A stretch of DNA of 64,000 bases, from positions 372,001 through 436,000 of the forward strand of contig JOAA01000013.1 in assembly GCA_000720375.1 (NCBI GenBank), given 5' to 3'. Positions 15,290 to 24,291 of the stretch are shown here, one piece after another. The position numbers and the translations under genes are program-made. The notes below the pieces were generated by a model. It searched no databases. It saw only the letters and a list, made by a program, of their open reading frames with translations, and was not told the DNA's origin. The number at the start of each line of letters is the position of its first letter. The stretch's first letter is position 1. The stretch is from Rhodococcus rhodnii. GTDB taxonomy: Bacteria > Actinomycetota > Actinomycetes > Mycobacteriales > Pseudonocardiaceae.

Positions 15290-15760
15290 GTGATGTGGAC
15301 GAGAAGTCTGCGAATCCTGGTCGTGGTGTGTTCGATCGTGTTCACGATCGGCACGGCGCTGCATGGCTTCGTGGTGATCGATGAAGAGGTGTTGGCCCGG
15401 ACGATGGAGTTGGCCGGGGCGAGCGCGGATCCCTCGGGGTTCTTAGCGGGGTTCCGTGCGGTCGGTGCCGTGTTCGTGGTGGCCAATGCACTGGGGCTGC
15501 TGGCTTTGCGTGCGGGGAACTGGCTGTTCTGGGTGGTGCTCGCGGTGAACGCCGGGCAGGCGGCCGGGGTAGGGATGGTGCCGTTCGAGATGTTCCAGGC
15601 TGCGTCCGAGACGTACGGCTGGGTGGGCATCCTGCCGTCGGTGGTCACGGATGGCGGCGCACTGATCCTGGTGCTGATCATGCTGGGCAGAGCGCTGGCT
15701 GTGGTGCGGCAGCGGTCTGCGCGCGGGACCGTTCTGCCGAGCGGCCACCCAGGCCGTTAG
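15290..15760 (+). CDS. Small integral membrane protein, four predicted helices
   Basis: A 156-residue hydrophobic protein. Predicted membrane segments lie near residues 7-30 (ILVVVCSIVFTIGTALHGFV), 57-75 (AVGAVFVVANALGLLALRAG), 77-97 (WLFWVVLAVNAGQAAGVGMV) and 112-135 (GILPSVVTDGGALILVLIML). Loops are short and the C terminus is basic, probably cytoplasmic. I do not recognise an enzymatic family. It is divergent from a TetR gene across two tetO-like sites, so it is probably an inducible membrane function such as a small exporter or stress protein; that is inference. Start may be GTG 15290 or ATG 15293. Confidence 0.75.
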   Translation: MMWTRSLRILVVVCSIVFTIGTALHGFVVIDEEVLARTMELAGASADPSGFLAGFRAVGAVFVVANALGLLALRAGNWLFWVVLAVNAGQAAGVGMVPFEMFQAASETYGWVGILPSVVTDGGALILVLIMLGRALAVVRQRSARGTVLPSGHPGR

Positions 15761-16586
15761 GGGTGGTCGATTCGTCCAACACACGATCGTTCTGTTGGCC
15801 CGCGGCCAGAGCTCTGGCAGTCCGGTAACCCCGGTCGGGGTCTCGACGCTGGGTCCGCATCCGGTGCCGGGCTGGCAGGGACAACGCCGGTATGGCTTCC
15901 CGGTGTGGCTGGGGTCCTTCACTTCGGCCATCGGTGTCTGCACAGCACCCGTGTGCGTTCAGGACACGTTTCAGGAAAGGAGTCGTGATAGCGCTGCTGC
16001 GCCGTTGCGCCAGCGGGCAGCTGGGTCGGTAGTGATGGTCGATACTGCGGCTTGTTCTGCGAACGATCAGCCTGTGTCCCAGGCAGGGTCAGGCCGCCGC
16101 CTGTGGTCCGGCGTTCCCCGGCTTCCAGATCGGCTGTGGCTGTCGCCGGAGCCTGGCACGGGCGTCTGCTCGGCATCGGTGCGCGTTCAGGACGCACCTA
16201 CTGGTGTTCCGGGATGGGCTTCGGGGTTCACCATGGACCGCCGACGACCTGCCGGTTCCCTGATCGTCCAGACGGCCTTGGTCCGGCATGAACACCGGAT
16301 GTCCAAGGCCTGCGCAATGACTGCCAGATCTCCAAGTTCAGCCGCAAGGTCGCGCGGGGATGGGCAAAGCCGTTGCACCAGGCCACCCCGCGCCCCGGGC
16401 CAGCGCGCGGCGATTGTGATCGCGATCGAGGCGGCCGTCGACACTCCGGCGACGACGAACTCACTCGGTCCAAGGGAGGTCCGGTGCGTAGTCCAACCAC
16501 GTCAGGTCGCGGCCTGGCTCCGGCACTCCGGTGCCGCCGCCGGGCCTCGAGATCGGTAGTGAACCTGGCGCGGCACAGGTGCACAT
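15761..16586. repeat. Gene-poor tract with three degenerate copies of a short repeat
   Basis: No confident gene lies in these 826 bases. A motif recurs at about 15947-16015, 16175-16215 and 16572-16660, the last running into the 3' end of the MFS gene. Read on the minus strand it approximates GGAACACCAGTAGGTG, then TGTCCTGAACGCGCAC with changes. Copies one and three share a CTGCGCCGTTGCGCC stretch on the plus strand and copies two and three share ACCTACTGGTGTTCCGGGA. A reverse-strand segment near 16200-16445 could be a frameshifted remnant (EFVVAGVSTAASIAITIAAR resembles a hydrolase nucleophile region), but I cannot confirm it. The tract looks like decayed duplications or an interspersed element. 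Confidence 0.5.
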
Positions 16587-17795
16587 TCACGACACACCTA
16601 CTGGTGTTCCGGGAAAGGAGGCAGCAACAGCGCCGCCGCTGCGCCGTTGCGCCCAGCGGACGGCGGGGCCGATGAGCAGGCCGGTGATCATGAAGACGGC
16701 GCCGAGCACGATCCAGCCGGGGATGCCCCAGGTGACGATCAGGGCGGTGAGCATCAGCGGCGCGATCACCCTGGCCACGGCGAGGCCGTTGCCGAACAGG
16801 CCTTGGTACTGGCCCTGCTTGTCCGGCGGGGCGAGGGCGAAGCTGATCTCCCAGGCGCCGGCGGACTGCATCATCTCGCCGTAGGTCTGCACGAGTGCGG
16901 CCACCAGCAGGATGCCCGCGGCGACCCAGGCCGACGTGCCCAGGGCGGACAGAGCGAACACGACACAGGACACGAGCAGCAGTGCTCCGGCGTGGCGCAT
17001 GGAGCGTGCGGCGGACTGAAGGGAGGTGACCTGCCGGGCGACCCGGACTTGGAACAGCACCACGGACACCGTGTTGAGCAACAGGATCGCGGAGACCAAC
17101 CAGCGTGGCGCGTCGGTGTGCTGGACGATCCACAGTGGCGTGGCCAGGGTGATCAGCGGGACGTGCAGCAGCATGATCGTGTTGAGCAGGGCGAGCAGCG
17201 CGTAGGGGCGGTCGCGCAGTACGGCGAGCTTGGGGCCGTTGCTGGGGGCGGGCGGGACTTCCGGCAGTGGGCGCAGGATGGCCGCGCAGATCAGGAAGCT
17301 GATGGCGTCGATGGTGAAGACCGCCATGTAGGCGGCGGGGGTGTCGACGTACAGGGCGAGGCCGCCGAGGCCCGCGCCGATCGCGATGCCTGCGTTGATG
17401 GCGGCCTGGATGACCGCGCGGGTCTTGGTGCGCAACTCGGGGGCGACCAGCCCGGCCAATAGTGCCTGCCGGGCGCCGGTGAGGCCGCACTGGCAGCTGG
17501 TGTAGAGGCACACGGCGATGAGGAACGGCAGGAAGGAGCGGACGAACAGGAACGCGCTGATCGTCACTGCGGTGGCGATCGCCAGCAGGATCGCGGTGGT
17601 GCGGGGGCCGCGCCGGTCGGCGAGGTGGCCGAGCGGCACGCCTGCCAGGAAGCCGATCGCCCAGCCGATGGTCAGGCCGAGGCCGACCTGGGTGGCCGAC
17701 AGGCCGACGACACGGGTGAAGTACAGCGCCGAGGTGACGTAGAAGGCCCCGTCACCGATCGAGTTGGTCAGCTGAGCTGCGGCGAGTCTGTGCAT
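16587..17795 (-). CDS. MFS transporter (12-helix)
   Basis: A 402-residue major-facilitator protein with about 12 membrane helices. The motif A loop between helices 2 and 3 reads GVPLGHLADRRGPRTTAILL, and QALLAGLVAPELRTKTRAVI follows helix 4. It has no paired periplasmic partner, so it is probably a drug or metabolite exporter. It is divergent from the MocR-type regulator gene and shares operator-like boxes with it. The last residues (SFPGTPVGVS) are encoded inside a short repeat whose degenerate copies continue downstream, so the natural C terminus may have been replaced. The start is the ATG at 17795. Confidence 0.88.
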   Translation of the reverse strand: MHRLAAAQLTNSIGDGAFYVTSALYFTRVVGLSATQVGLGLTIGWAIGFLAGVPLGHLADRRGPRTTAILLAIATAVTISAFLFVRSFLPFLIAVCLYTSCQCGLTGARQALLAGLVAPELRTKTRAVIQAAINAGIAIGAGLGGLALYVDTPAAYMAVFTIDAISFLICAAILRPLPEVPPAPSNGPKLAVLRDRPYALLALLNTIMLLHVPLITLATPLWIVQHTDAPRWLVSAILLLNTVSVVLFQVRVARQVTSLQSAARSMRHAGALLLVSCVVFALSALGTSAWVAAGILLVAALVQTYGEMMQSAGAWEISFALAPPDKQGQYQGLFGNGLAVARVIAPLMLTALIVTWGIPGWIVLGAVFMITGLLIGPAVRWAQRRSGGAVAASFPGTPVGVS

Positions 17796-17816
17796 GACAG
17801 TGAACCTACGGAGTAG

Positions 17817-17863
17817 ATTGGTCGGTTGTTATAGCCAATTTCTGCACAACTGAATGGACCAAT
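17817..17863. promoter_or_regulatory. MocR-type box set between MFS and MocR genes
   Basis: ATTGGTC (17817-17823), ATAGCCAAT (17831-17839) and GGACCAAT (17856-17863) lie between the divergent starts at 17795 and 17862; the last touches the regulator's start codon. The same GGACCAAT and ATTGGCTAT elements recur before the PhzF gene. MocR proteins commonly bind such spaced half-sites. Confidence 0.55.
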
Positions 17864-19283
17864 GGACTTTCACGTCAGCCTGGCGGGCAAGGGTGATCTG
17901 TCCGCACGCATCTACCGTGAGCTGCTGGAGGCGATCCTTGACGGGCGGCTGCGGCCGGGTGAGCGGCTGCCGCCGACACGGGAGCTTGCGCAGCGGCTGC
18001 AGGTGTCGCGCACGACAGTCACCGACGCCTACGAACGCCTGACCGCGGAAGGGTTTCTGGTCGGCCGGGTCGGCGCGGGCACGTTCGTCACCGACCAGCC
18101 GGTGAAGCCGGTGTCGCGTGCGGTGCCGGGTCGTGGGCAGGGCCGGGGTCGTGGGGTGGCGCGGGCGCGGCGGTTGTGGGAGTCGGTGGCCGGGCCGTCG
18201 GTGGACGAGGTGCTGCCGTACGACTTCCAGCTCGGGGTGCCCGACGGCCGGTTGTTCCCACTGGAGGCGTGGCGGCGGCTGGTGAGTCGCGAGCTGCGGA
18301 CCAAGGTGGTGCATCCGGCGCGGTACGCCGATCCCGCGGGCCATCCCGGTTTGCGCGCGGCGATCGCCCGGTACGTGGGCGTGTCCCGGTCGGTGGTGGC
18401 GGGCGCTGAGGATGTCCTGGTCACGCAGGGCGCTCAGCAGGCGCTGGACGTCATCGGCCGGGTGCTGGTCGAGCCGGGCGACGTGGTGGCGGTGGAGGAG
18501 CCGGGCTACTCCCCTGCCCGCCGACTGTTCCAGTCACTCGGCGCGCGGGTGGCCGGTGTCCCGGTGGACGACGAAGGCCTTGACGTGACGGCGATTCCGG
18601 CCAAGGCGCGGCTGGTGTACACGACGCCGTCGCATCAGTTCCCGCTGGGCACGCCGATGTCCTTGGCACGCCGCACGGCGCTGCTGGCGTGGGCCGAACG
18701 CAATGACGCGGTGATCATCGAGGACGACTACGACAGCGAGTTCCGGTTCTCCGACCGGCCGTTGCAACCGCTGCAGAGCATCGACCGCAGTGGCCGGGTG
18801 GTGTACGTCGGGTCGTTCTCCAAGATCATGCTGCCGATGCTGCGGTTGGGCTTCCTCGTGGCTCCGCCGTCGCTGGTCGCGGCGCTGCGTACGGCCAAGC
18901 AGCTCACCGACATGTACGGCGATGTGGTCACTCAGGGCGCGCTGGCGCAGTTCATCGAGGACGGCTTGCTGGCGCGGCATATCCGCAAGGCCACTCGCGA
19001 GTACGCGGCCCGCCACGAGCTGATCACCACGACACTGCAGCGCGACTTCGGCTGGCTGAACGTCGTGCCGTCCACGGCCGGCTTGCATCTGTGTGCGCGC
19101 ACCGCATTCGACCCGGCTGAGCTCGTGGCGCGGGCTCGTGCTGCCGGTGTCGGAGTGCAGGCGCTGGCCGATTTCTGTGCCGGGACACCCCAGCACGGCA
19201 TCGTCATCGGTTATGGCGGGATTCAGATGCGGCAGATTCCCGAGGGGTTGCGTCGTCTCCATGCGGCGTATCGGCCGGGCTAG
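17862..19283 (+). CDS. MocR/PdxR family regulator (GntR HTH fused to aminotransferase fold)
   Basis: A 473-residue fusion. Residues of about 10-75 are a GntR-type winged helix (LSARIYRELLEAILDGRLRP, GERLPPTRELAQRLQVSRTT). Residues of about 115-470 are a fold-type I aminotransferase domain with NAVIIEDDYDSEFRF-like DDYDSEF, and GSFSKIMLPMLRLGF, whose Lys would form the internal aldimine with PLP. Family members sense PLP or amino-acid derivatives and control neighbouring transport and metabolism genes. It is divergent from the MFS gene and followed by a PhzF gene; both flanking gaps contain the same CCAAT-type boxes. The start overlaps a box and has no ribosome site, suggesting a leaderless message. 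Confidence 0.92.
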   Translation: MDFHVSLAGKGDLSARIYRELLEAILDGRLRPGERLPPTRELAQRLQVSRTTVTDAYERLTAEGFLVGRVGAGTFVTDQPVKPVSRAVPGRGQGRGRGVARARRLWESVAGPSVDEVLPYDFQLGVPDGRLFPLEAWRRLVSRELRTKVVHPARYADPAGHPGLRAAIARYVGVSRSVVAGAEDVLVTQGAQQALDVIGRVLVEPGDVVAVEEPGYSPARRLFQSLGARVAGVPVDDEGLDVTAIPAKARLVYTTPSHQFPLGTPMSLARRTALLAWAERNDAVIIEDDYDSEFRFSDRPLQPLQSIDRSGRVVYVGSFSKIMLPMLRLGFLVAPPSLVAALRTAKQLTDMYGDVVTQGALAQFIEDGLLARHIRKATREYAARHELITTTLQRDFGWLNVVPSTAGLHLCARTAFDPAELVARARAAGVGVQALADFCAGTPQHGIVIGYGGIQMRQIPEGLRRLHAAYRPG

Positions 19284-19288
19284 AAGGC

Positions 19289-19313
19289 GGACCAATTTCG
19301 CGGGATTGGCTAT
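19289..19313. promoter_or_regulatory. Second MocR-type box pair, before PhzF
   Basis: GGACCAAT (19289-19296) and ATTGGCTAT (19305-19313) face outward with an 8-base gap, 35 bases before the PhzF start. They are the same elements, in a different arrangement, as those between the MFS and MocR genes. Confidence 0.55.
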
Positions 19314-19347
19314 GGGCGCTGTGCGGGTTGGCTTTTAGCGTCGGGGT

Positions 19348-20214
19348 ATGCGAATCCGGATCATCGATGCGTTCACCGACCAACCGTTCCGTGGCAACCC
19401 GGCCGCCGTGTGCCTGCTCGAGGACACCTGGCCGGACGAGGACTGGATGCGGCGGGTGGCGGCGGAGATGAACCTCTCCGAGACCGCCTTCGCGCACCCG
19501 GTCGACGACAGCGACGCGGACTACGCGTTGCGCTGGTTCACCCCGGAAGTCGAGACCGACCTGTGTGGTCATGCCACGCTGGCCACAGCGCACGCCTTGC
19601 ACCAAGACCGTGGCGCACCGGCCACGGTCCGGTTCGCCACGCGCAGCGGAATCCTTGTCGCGCAAAGCTTTGACGACGGCACGATCACATTGGACTTCCC
19701 GGCGGCGACCATCACCGACAGCGCCGCTCCGGACGGGTTGGCCGACGCGCTCGGGGCGCAGCCGGTGGCCACGTATCAGACGGGCGCGTTGGGCGATCTG
19801 CTCGTGGTGCTGTCCGATGAGGACACTGTGCGGGGCCTGCGGCCGGATCTGGCGTCGATCGCGCGGATCGAGCAGGAGTACGGCATTCGGGGGGTGATCG
19901 TCACGGCCGAGTCGGCCGACTATGACTTCGTGTCCCGGTTTTTCGCACCCAAGGACGGGATCCCGGAGGACCCGGTCACGGGCAGCGCGCACACCGCGCT
20001 GGCGCCGTACTGGGCTCAGCGCACGGGCCGGACGAGTCTGGTCGGGTTGCAGGCCTCCAAGCGCACCGGCGTGGTGCGTACCGAGGTGCATGGTGACCGG
20101 GTGCACCTGACGGGGCACGCGGTCACTGTGCTCGACGGGTTCCTTCAGATCGCCAGCAAGGCGGTGGCCGGGTCGGTTTCCGGTGGCCCGGCGGGCAGCC
20201 ATTCGCCGTCCTGA
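19348..20214 (+). CDS. PhzF-family isomerase/epimerase-like protein
   Basis: A 288-residue PhzF-like protein made of two diaminopimelate-epimerase-type halves. The start RIIDAFTDQPFRGNPAAVCL is characteristic, NLSETAF provides the catalytic Glu at residue 45, and CGHATLA the conserved His at 75. The second half has EDPVTGSAHTALAPYW, a conserved anion-binding loop. PhzF itself isomerises an anthranilate derivative in phenazine synthesis, but most homologues have unknown substrates, and no other phenazine gene is present. Its position behind MocR-type boxes suggests it belongs to the MocR regulon. The last 70 bases overlap the convergent SWIM gene. Confidence 0.92.
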   Translation: MRIRIIDAFTDQPFRGNPAAVCLLEDTWPDEDWMRRVAAEMNLSETAFAHPVDDSDADYALRWFTPEVETDLCGHATLATAHALHQDRGAPATVRFATRSGILVAQSFDDGTITLDFPAATITDSAAPDGLADALGAQPVATYQTGALGDLLVVLSDEDTVRGLRPDLASIARIEQEYGIRGVIVTAESADYDFVSRFFAPKDGIPEDPVTGSAHTALAPYWAQRTGRTSLVGLQASKRTGVVRTEVHGDRVHLTGHAVTVLDGFLQIASKAVAGSVSGGPAGSHSPS

Positions 20215-21164
20215 CGCCGGTAGGGATACCAGCGGCCGTCCCTGCCCAGGCGCAGCTGGGTATCGGCGGCGGTCCAGTGGTTACGTGCCTGTTCCAGCGA
20301 CGGAATGTCCTCAGCGGACAGTGCGGCTGCGGCCTTGGCGAGGTCTGTTTTGCTGGGGCGCCAGGTGGTTTCGAGGACCTCCAGCCCGGTGAGACCGCCG
20401 TAGGTCCAGGCGCGGACCGCGTGGGTGAGGTCGCGGCCGGTCGCTTCGGCCAGTTGTCCGACGAGCGCCGGGTAGGTCGCGGCCCATCGCACGGCGTCCT
20501 GCCATTCGGTGAGCTCCTGGGGGTGTTTGCCGTCGAGCAGGGCTTGGGCGCGGGCCGCGGCGTCGGTCACGAGGTAGCGCAGCATCGATGAGGGCGGCCC
20601 GTTGCGCAGTTGCAGTTCGTCCAGCAGGTGTTGCTCGCCGCGGCCGCGGATCAGCAGCAGGACGAACGGGTCTTCGTCGAGCAGCCACGCGACCTGGTAG
20701 GACAGCGCGGCCGCGTGCCGGCAGGGCAGTTCCCAGCCTTCGCAGTCGCAGTCGGGTTCCAGGTCGGTCATCTGCGGCAGGATCGGGATCTCGGCCGCGG
20801 TGAGGTCGTGCGGCATGTCCTTGTCCAGCAGTGCGGCGATGTAGCCGGATTTGGCCGCGACCCAGTCCAGCAGCCGGGTCCACTCCGCGTCGGTCAGCTG
20901 TGTGATGTGGACGGTCGTGGTGTGCGGGGTGCGGTCGCTGCCGTACACGGTCGCGGCGATCCGGCCCGGGCTGACGGTGATCGGCCCGACTTGGCCGGCG
21001 TAGGCGTATTTGCGGCCGATCTTCATCTGCTCGGAGTCCAGTGCCGCGTCTTCGATCGCGGTGATCCACGCGTTGCCCCACCACGATCGGGCGAAGCGGG
21101 CGCGGCGGCGCGCGCCTGCGGGGAAGGCCGGGAAGCCTCGGACATCCTGGGCGCCGTCGGTCAC
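20145..21164 (-). CDS. SWIM zinc-finger protein
   Basis: A 339-residue protein with a SWIM finger near residues 133-146, CDCEGWELPCRHAAAL, which fits Cys-x-Cys-xn-Cys-x-His. The N terminus (RGFPAFPAGARRRARFARSW) and WWGNAWITAIEDAAL are typical of actinobacterial SWIM proteins encoded next to SNF2 helicases. SWIM domains bind DNA or protein, so it probably helps load or target the helicase; that partnership is inferred from context. Its GTG start at 21164 overlaps the helicase stop by four bases (GTGA), indicating translational coupling. It is the last gene of the exporter/helicase operon. Confidence 0.88.
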   Translation of the reverse strand: MTDGAQDVRGFPAFPAGARRRARFARSWWGNAWITAIEDAALDSEQMKIGRKYAYAGQVGPITVSPGRIAATVYGSDRTPHTTTVHITQLTDAEWTRLLDWVAAKSGYIAALLDKDMPHDLTAAEIPILPQMTDLEPDCDCEGWELPCRHAAALSYQVAWLLDEDPFVLLLIRGRGEQHLLDELQLRNGPPSSMLRYLVTDAAARAQALLDGKHPQELTEWQDAVRWAATYPALVGQLAEATGRDLTHAVRAWTYGGLTGLEVLETTWRPSKTDLAKAAAALSAEDIPSLEQARNHWTAADTQLRLGRDGRWYPYRRQDGEWLPAGPPETDPATALLAI

Positions 21165-23512
21165 CAGGTCCCCCTCAGTTCGATCAGGTCCGCCAGCTCG
21201 GCGTCGGACAGTTGGGTCAGCGCGGCCTCGCCCTGGCCGAGTACGGCGTCGGCGAGTTTCTTCTTCTCCCGCAGCATCTCGGCGATCCGGTCCTCCAGGG
21301 TGCCTTCGGCGATCAGCCGGTGGACCTGGACCGGGCGGGTCTGGCCGATCCGGTAGGCGCGGTCGGTGGCCTGGTCTTCCACGGCCGGGTTCCACCAGCG
21401 GTCGTAATGCACGACGTGGTCGGCGCGGGTGAGGTTGAGCCCGGTGCCCGCGGCCTTGAGCGACAGCAGGAAAACCGGTGCCTCGCCGTCCTGGAAGCGC
21501 CGCACCATCTCCTCGCGCGCGGCCACGGGTGTGCCGCCGTGCAGCAGTTGCGTGGTGACGCCGTGGTCGCGCAGGTGGCGCTCCAGCAGCCGGGCCATGG
21601 TCACGTACTGGGTGAACACGAGCACGGATCCGTCTTCGGCGAGGATCGTGCCGACGAGTTCGTCGAGCAGTTCGAGCTTGCCGGATCGCCCGGCCAGCTC
21701 GGGTTTCGGTTCTTTGCGGAACTGCGCGGGGTGGTTGCAGATCTGCTTGAGCCCAGTGAGCAGTTTCATGATCAGGCCGCGGCGGGCGATCCCGCTGCTG
21801 GCTTTGATCTGTGCCATGACTTCGTCGACCAGCGCCTGGTAGAGGCCGGCTTGTTCACGGGTGAGCGCGACCGGCCGGTCGGTCTCGGTCTTGGGCGGCA
21901 GTTCCGGTGCGATGCCGGGGTCGGATTTGCGGCGCCGCAACAGAAAGGGCCGCACCAGCGGGGCCAGGCCGGTGGGGTTGCCGTCCCAGCGGGCGCGGAA
22001 TGCCGTGAGCGGTCCGAGCAGGCCGGGCGTGGTCCAGTCGAGGATGGCCCAGAGTTCGGAGAGATTGTTCTCCACGGGCGTGCCGGTGAGCGCGACCCGC
22101 GCGGCGGACGGGATGGCGCGCAGTGCTTTGGCGGTGCCGGATCCGGGGTTCTTGACGTGCTGTGCCTCGTCGGCCACCAGCAGATCCCAGTCCTGCTGGG
22201 CCAGTGTTTCGGCGTCGACGCGCATGGTGCCGTAGGTGGTGAGCACGAACCCGCTGTCGAGGCCGTCGAGTGAGCGGGCGGTGCCGTGGAAGCGCCGTAC
22301 GGGGGTGCCGGGCGCGAATTTGGTGATCTCCCGTTCCCAGTTGCCCAGCAGCGACGCCGGGCAGACCACCAGGGTGGGTTTCGAGCCGCGGCGCAGGTGC
22401 AGCGCGATCAGGGTGATCGTTTTGCCCAGGCCCATGTCGTCGGCCAGGCAGCCGCCGAGCCCGAGGGAGGTCATCCGGTCGAGCCATCGCAGGCCGCGCA
22501 GCTGATAGTCGCGCAGTGTCGCGGCCAGCGCGGCTGGTTGCTGCACGTTGTCGTCGAAGCCCGCGTCCGGGTCGGATATGCGTTGCCGTAACGATTCCAG
22601 CCACCCGGTGGCGACGGCGGGTACGTACTGGCCGTCGACCTCGGTCGCCCCGGTCAGCGCGGCACCGAGCGCCTCGATGGTCGGCAATGGTTTGAGTGTG
22701 CGGTCACGGGCCTTGCGCGCCAGTACGGGATCGACGAGCAGCCACTGGTCACGCAGCCGCACGAGCGGCCGGTGCGCTTCGGCGAGGACCTCGATCTCGG
22801 CGTCCGACAAGGCCTGTCCGGCGAGCGTGACCTGCCAGTTCAGGTCGACCTCGCCGCCTGGTCCGCCGCTGATCACCGCGCGGGCGGCCAGCGAGCGGGC
22901 GAGCTCGCTGGGCCACAGCACGTCAACACCCGCGTCGTCCAGGCGCTGGATGGCGCCGCCCAGCAACTCCCCTATCTCCTGGTCGCCGAGGATCAGCTCG
23001 CCGGGTTCATTGTCGTCGAGGAACCGTTCCAGCACTGGCCACGCGACCGCCGCGCGGCGCACGGCGAGCATCGTCGCGGCGGTCCAGTCGCCGGGAAATT
23101 CCAGGCTGGCCCGGAATTCCGCGGTGCCGAAGTCGGCCGTGAGACGCAGCGCGACACGGACGGTGGCATCGAGCGAGCCGCGGGGCATCTGCTGCGGTTC
23201 CCACGCCGCGAACGCCTGACCGCCCAGGACGAGGGGCGCGGCCGGGGTGCGCGGCAGCGTGTCGGCGACGGCGTTGGTGAACTCGTCGGCGTCACCGTCG
23301 ATCTTCCAGACGTCGTATCCGGCGGGTGAGATCGCGGGCACGATCTTGCCCGCCGCCACGAGCCGCAGGGCGTGCCAGGCCCGTGGTCCCCAGTGTTCGT
23401 CGTGCAGCACTGTGGGCAGTGCGGCGCCGACCGGGACCCGGACGGTGCCGTCCGGGTCCCGGAAGACGAACTGGCTCGCCCGTGGCGGGTCGGCCGGTTC
23501 GAACTCGATCAA
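21161..23512 (-). CDS. SNF2-family DEAD/DEAH-box ATPase (helicase-like)
   Basis: A 783-residue Swi2/Snf2 ATPase. The first roughly 330 residues include a SNF2-associated domain. The motor follows: motif I ADDMGLGKTITL near residue 358, the DEAQH box (VADEAQHVKNPG), motif III ALTGTPVENNLSELWAILDW, and in the second RecA domain VLVFTQYVTMARLLERHL, GTGLNLTRADHVVHYDRWWN and QATDRAYRIGQ (motifs V-VI). It should translocate on duplex DNA or remodel DNA-protein complexes. I chose the TTG at 23512: GGAGG lies 8 bases before it and the codon forms a TTGA overlap with the stop of the permease gene. The upstream extension lacks similarity. It is coupled to the SWIM gene. Confidence 0.9.
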   Translation of the reverse strand: MIEFEPADPPRASQFVFRDPDGTVRVPVGAALPTVLHDEHWGPRAWHALRLVAAGKIVPAISPAGYDVWKIDGDADEFTNAVADTLPRTPAAPLVLGGQAFAAWEPQQMPRGSLDATVRVALRLTADFGTAEFRASLEFPGDWTAATMLAVRRAAVAWPVLERFLDDNEPGELILGDQEIGELLGGAIQRLDDAGVDVLWPSELARSLAARAVISGGPGGEVDLNWQVTLAGQALSDAEIEVLAEAHRPLVRLRDQWLLVDPVLARKARDRTLKPLPTIEALGAALTGATEVDGQYVPAVATGWLESLRQRISDPDAGFDDNVQQPAALAATLRDYQLRGLRWLDRMTSLGLGGCLADDMGLGKTITLIALHLRRGSKPTLVVCPASLLGNWEREITKFAPGTPVRRFHGTARSLDGLDSGFVLTTYGTMRVDAETLAQQDWDLLVADEAQHVKNPGSGTAKALRAIPSAARVALTGTPVENNLSELWAILDWTTPGLLGPLTAFRARWDGNPTGLAPLVRPFLLRRRKSDPGIAPELPPKTETDRPVALTREQAGLYQALVDEVMAQIKASSGIARRGLIMKLLTGLKQICNHPAQFRKEPKPELAGRSGKLELLDELVGTILAEDGSVLVFTQYVTMARLLERHLRDHGVTTQLLHGGTPVAAREEMVRRFQDGEAPVFLLSLKAAGTGLNLTRADHVVHYDRWWNPAVEDQATDRAYRIGQTRPVQVHRLIAEGTLEDRIAEMLREKKKLADAVLGQGEAALTQLSDAELADLIELRGTW

Positions 23513-24291
23513 CGGCTCAACCTCCGGTAGCGCCGTACAGCCAGTGGGAAGAAGATCGCGATCAGGGCCACCGGCCAGACCACGGCCATCAGTATGGCGT
23601 TCTGGGTGATCCACGAGTCGCTGACGATGCCGGGGTTGCCGAACAGGTCGCGGATCGCGGTGACGGTCGAGGACAGCGGGTTCCATTCGGCGATGGCGCC
23701 CAGCCAGCTGGGCATGGTGCTGGGCGGGATGAACGCGCTGGAGAGGAACCCGATCGGGAACTCCATGGTCTGCATGGCGGTGACCATGGCCTGGTTGCCC
23801 GCCATCAGGCCGCAGAAGATGCCCACCCAGATGAACGCGAACCGCAGCAGCAACAGCAGCGCGACCGCCAGCACCGTCTCGCCGGCGTTGCCGTTGCTCT
23901 GCCAGCCCATCGCCAGGCCGCAGAGGATGAGCACGGTCAGCAGCAGCACCGAGTCGAGCATGTCGGCGATGCTGCGGCCCAGCAGCACGGCCGCGGGTGA
24001 CATCGGCATGGAGCGGAACCGGTCGGTCACGCCCTTGTTGATGTCCTGTGAGATGGCGGTCATCGTGGAGCCGATGCCGAAGAGCATGTTCATCGCGAAC
24101 ATGCCGGGCATCAGGAATTCCTTGTAGTCCCCGCCACCGGGCACGATCATCGCGCCGCCGAGCAGGTAGCCGAAGATCAGCGCGATCAGCACCGTGAACG
24201 CGAGCCCGAACAGCACCGATCCGGGTTCACGCACCCAGTGGATCAGCTCCCGGCGGGTGATCGTCCAACCGTCGGCCAGTGCCCATCTCAT
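23509..24291 (-). CDS. ABC-2 type exporter permease (DrrB-like)
   Basis: A 260-residue permease with six predicted membrane helices. The N-terminal amphipathic helix (RRELIHWVREPGSVLFGLAF) and the central DINKGVTDRFRSMPMSPAAV loop are hallmarks of the DrrB/ABC2 family, and SSAFIPPSTMPSWLGAIAEW NPLS-type sequence follows helix 5. It works with the ATP-binding protein encoded immediately upstream, which it overlaps by ATGA. DrrAB-type pumps export anthracyclines and other drugs or lipids; no biosynthetic genes are nearby, so the substrate is open. The operon then continues, unusually, into a SNF2 helicase. Confidence 0.9.
   Translation of the reverse strand: MRWALADGWTITRRELIHWVREPGSVLFGLAFTVLIALIFGYLLGGAMIVPGGGDYKEFLMPGMFAMNMLFGIGSTMTAISQDINKGVTDRFRSMPMSPAAVLLGRSIADMLDSVLLLTVLILCGLAMGWQSNGNAGETVLAVALLLLLRFAFIWVGIFCGLMAGNQAMVTAMQTMEFPIGFLSSAFIPPSTMPSWLGAIAEWNPLSSTVTAIRDLFGNPGIVSDSWITQNAILMAVVWPVALIAIFFPLAVRRYRRLSR

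Noticed and set aside
15900..16660. A CRISPR-like array in the repeat tract
   Set aside because: There are only three copies, with unequal spacing and many differences, and no cas genes.
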